Below are positions 60,436 to 64,000 of a stretch of DNA of 64,000 bases, in pieces. Below the pieces are notes generated by a model that worked only from the letters and a program-made list of their open reading frames with translations, did not search any database and was not told the DNA's origin. Each line of letters starts with the position of its first letter. Position 1 is the stretch's first letter. Position numbers and translations under genes: made by a program. This DNA is from Cohnella pontilimi (lineage in GTDB: Bacteria > Bacillota > Bacilli > Paenibacillales > Paenibacillaceae), in NCBI RefSeq assembly GCF_005049045.1, contig NZ_SUPK01000007.1, positions 212,668 to 276,667 on the forward strand. The letters run 5' to 3'.

Positions 60436-60924
60436 ATGGAACGAAAGGATTCCCCGCTGCTAGAGCTCTATCTTAACTATGACGAGTGGAAAGAAGAGCA
60501 TGATGCGCTGCAATCCCGCCTGCTTGAATTGTGCCGGTTGATGAAATGGAACCCGGGCAATTACGAACACGCCAATTGGGAAGCTCATCACCGCAAGGTG
60601 AAGGATCTGTGGTTTCTGCCTTTCATGCGGGACTGGAAGCGGCACTTGGCCAAAGAACGCAATGCGATCTACCCGATTGCCCAATCCGCCATTTGCGGCG
60701 GCAAGATGGGTCCGGCGGCTGTCCTGGAGCAGGACGGCCGGATAGCGGAAACGTTCTTTCAGGAGTACCTGGATGCGGTCAAAAGCGGCGCACCTCCGGA
60801 AGAAGCGCTCGCTCTGCTGCTTCAGGTGCTGATGATCGTGGCTGAGCATTTTCGAGTAGAAGACGAATCCGTCGTACCGGTCACCGAAAAATTGATGGAA
60901 GAAATCGAATATAACCGTTGTTGA
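60436..60924 (+). CDS. Hemerythrin-like protein (second)
   Basis: A 162-residue helical protein, distantly like the gene at 59249. Possible iron ligands: EEHDALQSRL (helix 1), KRHLAKERNAIYP (helix 3) and AEHFRVEDESVVPV (helix 4); GGAGG lies before the ATG at 60436. Here the last histidine-glutamate pair is present. It is cotranscribed with doxX, so it should also be Fnr-dependent. A role in oxygen or NO handling is plausible. Confidence 0.7.
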   Translation: MERKDSPLLELYLNYDEWKEEHDALQSRLLELCRLMKWNPGNYEHANWEAHHRKVKDLWFLPFMRDWKRHLAKERNAIYPIAQSAICGGKMGPAAVLEQDGRIAETFFQEYLDAVKSGAPPEEALALLLQVLMIVAEHFRVEDESVVPVTEKLMEEIEYNRC

Positions 60925-61019
60925 TCCGACTGGCGGATGACTTCGCCGGATATGGGAGGAGAGTACACATCGTACCGGCTAATTGCGAAAAGAAGAAACG
61001 CTGCGAAGGAGGGAGTACA

Positions 61020-61643
61020 ATGGGATCGTCATCCATTACCGGAGCAATTCTCGCGGGAGGTCCGAACAGCGGAATGTCCGGCGCGTTAAAAGCGCTGCTG
61101 CCGATTGGCGGCGAGCCCCTGATCGCGCGGCAAATCCGGGAAATGAGAAAGATATGCGGGGAAATTATCGTGGTGACCAACACGCCCAGACCCTTTTTTC
61201 CGGTTCTCGATCATCAAGTGCGGCTCATTACCGATTATTTTCCCGGCTGCGGTCCGTTAGGCGGCTTTCATGCCGCTTTGCATCTGGCGCGCAATCCGCT
61301 TGTCTGGGTGGTCGGCTCCGACATGCCTTTCATCTCGGCTGAAGCGGCTCGTCGGTTGGCCGAAGATAAAACACAGATATCCGAAGCCGCCATCCCGATC
61401 ATCGGAAAACAGCCGTTCCCGCTGCATGGCGTATACGACAAACGGAACGCAGACGCCGCCGCCAAGCTGCTCATGGCCGGCGACAAGAGATTAGACGCTT
61501 TCCTCGGCCGCATTCCGTGGCTGGGAATACCCGCCGACGGTTGGACGGAAGAAGACAACGTCGGAGCGTTCACGTTCACGATTCACAAACCGGAAGACTA
61601 CGAGCTTGCCGGAGCAATGGCCAGACGGGAACTCCCGGCGTGA
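61020..61643 (+). CDS. mobA: MobA-like molybdenum cofactor guanylyltransferase
   Basis: A 207-residue nucleotidyltransferase that would attach GMP to molybdopterin for enzymes such as nitrate reductase. GAILAGGPNSGMSGALKALL is the nucleotide loop; the usual LAGGxSxRMGxDK has lost its Arg (GMSGALK) but keeps K24. D101 in GSDMPF binds metal. The ATG at 61020 follows GAAGGAGGG. The context (Fnr, NreABC-like genes) fits nitrate respiration. The altered loop may mean changed nucleotide preference. Confidence 0.82.
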   Translation: MGSSSITGAILAGGPNSGMSGALKALLPIGGEPLIARQIREMRKICGEIIVVTNTPRPFFPVLDHQVRLITDYFPGCGPLGGFHAALHLARNPLVWVVGSDMPFISAEAARRLAEDKTQISEAAIPIIGKQPFPLHGVYDKRNADAAAKLLMAGDKRLDAFLGRIPWLGIPADGWTEEDNVGAFTFTIHKPEDYELAGAMARRELPA

Positions 61644-61648
61644 GCTTA

Positions 61649-61677
61649 GACCCGCAATGCTGCGGGTCACTTTTTTT
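61649..61677 (+). terminator. Terminator of mobA
   Basis: GACCCGCA pairs with TGCGGGTC over 4 nt, followed by AC and seven T. Confidence 0.9.
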
Positions 61678-61685
61678 GGGGATAA

Positions 61686-61720
61686 AAAAGCTGCCCGATC
61701 CATCGCGGAGGGCAGCTTTT
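61686..61720 (-). terminator. Terminator of mqo
   Basis: AAAAGCTGCCC pairs with GGGCAGCTTTT over a 13-nt loop; on the minus strand TTTTTATCC follows. Confidence 0.88.
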
Positions 61721-61732
61721 GTTTGTCATTGT

Positions 61733-63235
61733 TTATACGCCGACAGCTTGGAGTTGGCTAAGACCAAGCGTCCGCGCTGTTGAATGATGAATTTCGTCGA
61801 TCAGCTCCGGTTTTTTCAGCAGTGACACGCCATAAGAAGGAATCATTTCTTTGATTTTCGGCTCCCACGCCTTGATATGCTGCGGGAAGCATCTACTCAT
61901 AACCTCAAGCATGACGGAAACAGCAGTAGAAGCGCCCGGAGAAGCGCCGAGCAATGCGGCGATCGACCCATCGGCGGCACTGATCACTTCCGTCCCGAAT
62001 TGAAGCGTACCTTTGCCGGCGGCAGTATCCTTAATGACCTGCACACGTTGTCCGGCTACCACGATATCCCAATCTTCGCTTTTGGCGTTCGGAATAAAAT
62101 CCCGCAGCTCTTCGATCCGCTTTTCTTTCGATAACATAAGCTGTTGAATCAAGTATTTCGTCAGGGCAACGTTCTTGGCGCCTGCCGCTAACATCGTGAT
62201 GACATTATTCGGTTTTACGGAGCCTAATAAGTCAAAATTTGAACCCGTTTTTAAAAACTTAGGCGAGAAGCCGGCAAACGGTCCAAAGAGCAATGACTTT
62301 TTGTTATCGATGAATCTTGTATCCAGATGAGGAACGGACATCGGAGGAGCACCGACAGCAGCTTTGCCGTACACTTTGGCATGATGCTGCGCGACAACCT
62401 CCGGCTTGTTACATACGAGGAATAGTCCGCTTACCGGGAAACCGCCGATATGTTTGCTTTCTGGAATTCCCGTTTTTTGAAGCAACGGCAGGCTTCCGCC
62501 GCCGGCGCCGATAAATACGAATTTTGAATGGTAGCGTTGGACGGTGCCGCTGTCGATATTCCGTACTTTCAATTCCCATGATCCGTCGCTCGAACGTCTA
62601 ATATCATCAACCTTATGTTTGTAATGGATATCGACGTTTTTACTCTTTAAATGGTCAAACAACATGCGCGTTAAGGCGCCAAAATTGACGTCCGTGCCAG
62701 AGTCGATTTTTGTGGCCGCTACAGGTTCATCCGATTTGCGGTCTTTCATCATGAGCGGGATCCATTCCATCAGCTTGTCCGGGTCGTCGGAAAATTCCAT
62801 TCCTTGAAACAGGGGATTGTGAGACAAAGCTTCAAAACGTTTTTTCAAAAACGTGACATCTTGTTCCCCTCTTACAAAACTCAAATGAGGCAGCGGCATA
62901 ATAAAGTCCTGCGGATTGCGGATCAGATTTCTCTGTACAAGATAAGACCAAAATTGTCTTGAAACCTGAAACTGTTCATTCACTTGTACAGCTTTGCTTA
63001 TATCTATGGATCCGTCCGGTTTTTGCACGGTGTAGTTAAGCTCGCACAGAGCGGAATGCCCAGTTCCCGCGTTATTCCATTCGTTAGAGCTTTCCTCTCC
63101 TGCGCTCGCGAGCTTCTCAAACACGGTAATTTTCCAGTCCGGTACGAGTTCCTTCAGAAGAGAACCCAAAGTCGCACTCATGATTCCGGCACCGATTAAG
63201 ATAACGTCTGTTTTCGTCGTTTCTCTGTTGCTCAT
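61733..63235 (-). CDS. mqo: Malate:quinone oxidoreductase
   Basis: A 500-residue FAD enzyme that oxidises malate to oxaloacetate and passes electrons to quinone at the membrane. N-terminal FAD site [20 protein letters not shown]; further family blocks are [23 protein letters not shown] (about residue 47), [20 protein letters not shown] and the C-terminal [26 protein letters not shown] precedes the ATG. A nested palindrome lies in its upstream region. It is convergent with mobA. Confidence 0.94.
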   Translation of the reverse strand: MSNRETTKTDVILIGAGIMSATLGSLLKELVPDWKITVFEKLASAGEESSNEWNNAGTGHSALCELNYTVQKPDGSIDISKAVQVNEQFQVSRQFWSYLVQRNLIRNPQDFIMPLPHLSFVRGEQDVTFLKKRFEALSHNPLFQGMEFSDDPDKLMEWIPLMMKDRKSDEPVAATKIDSGTDVNFGALTRMLFDHLKSKNVDIHYKHKVDDIRRSSDGSWELKVRNIDSGTVQRYHSKFVFIGAGGGSLPLLQKTGIPESKHIGGFPVSGLFLVCNKPEVVAQHHAKVYGKAAVGAPPMSVPHLDTRFIDNKKSLLFGPFAGFSPKFLKTGSNFDLLGSVKPNNVITMLAAGAKNVALTKYLIQQLMLSKEKRIEELRDFIPNAKSEDWDIVVAGQRVQVIKDTAAGKGTLQFGTEVISAADGSIAALLGASPGASTAVSVMLEVMSRCFPQHIKAWEPKIKEMIPSYGVSLLKKPELIDEIHHSTARTLGLSQLQAVGV

Positions 63236-63343
63236 TTTAACCTTCCTTATATCCTAAGATTTGCAGATTAGATGTAGGCGCGCCTGTTTGGGCGCCGCAG
63301 CAAGCCCTAGTCACACAACTTTTCTCGACAATATAATCCTATC

Positions 63344-63370
63344 ATAGTGTATCACTATTTTCCCGATAGT
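63344..63370. promoter_or_regulatory. Nested palindromes in the mqo upstream region
   Basis: ATAGTG-TAT-CACTAT (63344-63358) overlaps ACTAT...ATAGT (63354-63370). A minus-strand TATAAT (complement of 63381-63386) without a good -35 lies just upstream, so a repressor bound here would sit at the start of the mqo message. Confidence 0.5.
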
Positions 63371-63477
63371 AGATGAACTAATTATAGCATAATGATGGCA
63401 CTTCGAAGACTAAGAGAATATGACTTTGTTTTGATCGCCTATACTTGTGCCTAATTTCACAATTTTTTCACCCCAAG

Positions 63478-63520
63478 TGTGATGAACTTCACATCCAGCA
63501 ATTCCAATCTCCTCCATACT
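63478..63520 (+). promoter_or_regulatory. Fnr box and promoter of the second doxX copy
   Basis: TGTGATGAACTTCACA (63478-63493) and CATACT (63515-63520), identical to the first copy. Confidence 0.85.
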
Positions 63521-63568
63521 GAGGATGTAAGGAAAACAAATCTTAATCCCTGAAGGGAGATGACCATC

Positions 63569-64000
63569 ATGAGATGGTTCAAAGAAAACGTGTGGGCGGC
63601 TGCTGCGATTACGCTGTTGCGGATTTACGTAGGTTGGCAGTGGATAGATGCAGGTTGGCATAAATTGAGCGGCGGCTTTGACGCCGGCGGATTTTTGAAG
63701 GGAGCTGTCGGTAAGCCGGTCGCGGATCACGCCACGAATGCGGTGCTGTTCCCGAACTTCACCTACTTCCTCGAACACTTCGCTTTACCGAATGTGAAGG
63801 TGATTAACGTAATGATTCCGCTTGGCGAATTCTTGATCGGCCTCGGACTCATTCTCGGCGGACTTACGCTGACGGCGGCATTCTTCGGCATGATGCTGAA
63901 CTTCATGTTCCTGATGGCCGGCACCGTAAGCACGAACCCTTGGCTGCTGCTGCTCGGCTTCATCGTCTTCACCGCCGGGGCGAACGCCGGACGGTTCGGA
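63569..64000 (+). CDS. DoxX family membrane protein, second copy (3'-truncated by window edge)
   Basis: The 144 residues visible are identical to residues 1-144 of the DoxX at 59868. The promoter, Fnr box and ribosome site are also the same, so both copies should respond to Fnr alike. The remainder lies outside the window. Confidence 0.9.
   Translation, partial: MRWFKENVWAAAAITLLRIYVGWQWIDAGWHKLSGGFDAGGFLKGAVGKPVADHATNAVLFPNFTYFLEHFALPNVKVINVMIPLGEFLIGLGLILGGLTLTAAFFGMMLNFMFLMAGTVSTNPWLLLLGFIVFTAGANAGRFG

Larger units (their letters stand above)
63478..64000 (+). repeat. Fnr box plus doxX repeat, copy 2 (cut by window edge)
   Basis: Matches 59777-60299 with two differences (63811 C to A, 64000 G to A), both silent third-codon positions in doxX. 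Sequence upstream of the box is unrelated in the two copies. Confidence 0.97.

Noticed and set aside
1..64000. CRISPR array, riboswitch, tRNA or rRNA gene
   Set aside because: No regularly spaced repeats, cloverleaf sequences, T-box or known riboswitch cores were seen on either strand; subtle cases cannot be excluded by eye.

Overview
The window looks like a chromosomal segment of a spore-forming member of the Paenibacillaceae (Paenibacillus or a close relative). Signs are a YyaC-type spore protease, a YjcZ-type sporulation peptide, an S-layer-homology protein, YesM/YesN-type two-component genes beside LplB/YtcP-type sugar ABC transporters, AGGAGG-type ribosome sites with many GTG/TTG starts, and mid-range GC. 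No rRNA, tRNA, CRISPR array or insertion sequence was recognised. Names rest on reading of motifs and families without database searches.

Layout. 1-8.7 kb: small housekeeping and accessory genes (methionine aminopeptidase, phosphodiester glycosidase, CsbD, holin-like toxin peptide, acetyltransferases, LysE exporter, methyltransferase, unknowns). 8.7-15 kb: a tightly packed run with an ABC-2 exporter, MFS transporter, 2-hydroxyacid dehydrogenase, ANT(6)-like nucleotidyltransferase and histidine phosphatase. 15-21 kb, minus strand: oxidoreductase, second methionine aminopeptidase, YyaC, NlpC/P60 hydrolase, large YcdB/SLH protein. 21-28.2 kb: an oligosaccharide ABC importer with its own response regulator and sensor kinase, preceded by a cre-like site. 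28.3-42.7 kb: a glycan-use locus with a GxGYxYP protein, an AraR-type regulator, a second ABC importer, a GH38 alpha-mannosidase, an unrecognised GH42-like enzyme and a DUF4965 protein. 42.8-52.4 kb: a broken asparaginase gene, DUF1697, AzlCD, a c-di-GMP phosphodiesterase/cyclase pair, TrhO, an orphan YcaO cyclodehydratase, YjcZ and an acyltransferase.

52.6-64 kb is a low-oxygen/nitrate island: CBS protein, universal stress protein, shortened hibernation factor, HPr-kinase paralogue, an Fnr with a C-terminal cysteine cluster, an NreA/NreC/NreB-like sensory system, a CuA-type cupredoxin lipoprotein, two hemerythrin-like proteins, DoxX, MobA and Mqo. Seven perfect TGTGA-N6-TCACA boxes lie in this island. 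Six sit 19-22 nt before a -10-like hexamer, the spacing expected for activation by Fnr/Crp. The seventh lies between the divergent fnr and GAF genes, among four GGGAATTCCC-like palindromes arranged almost symmetrically. At the right edge the Fnr box plus doxX is repeated, with two silent differences over the 523 visible bases.
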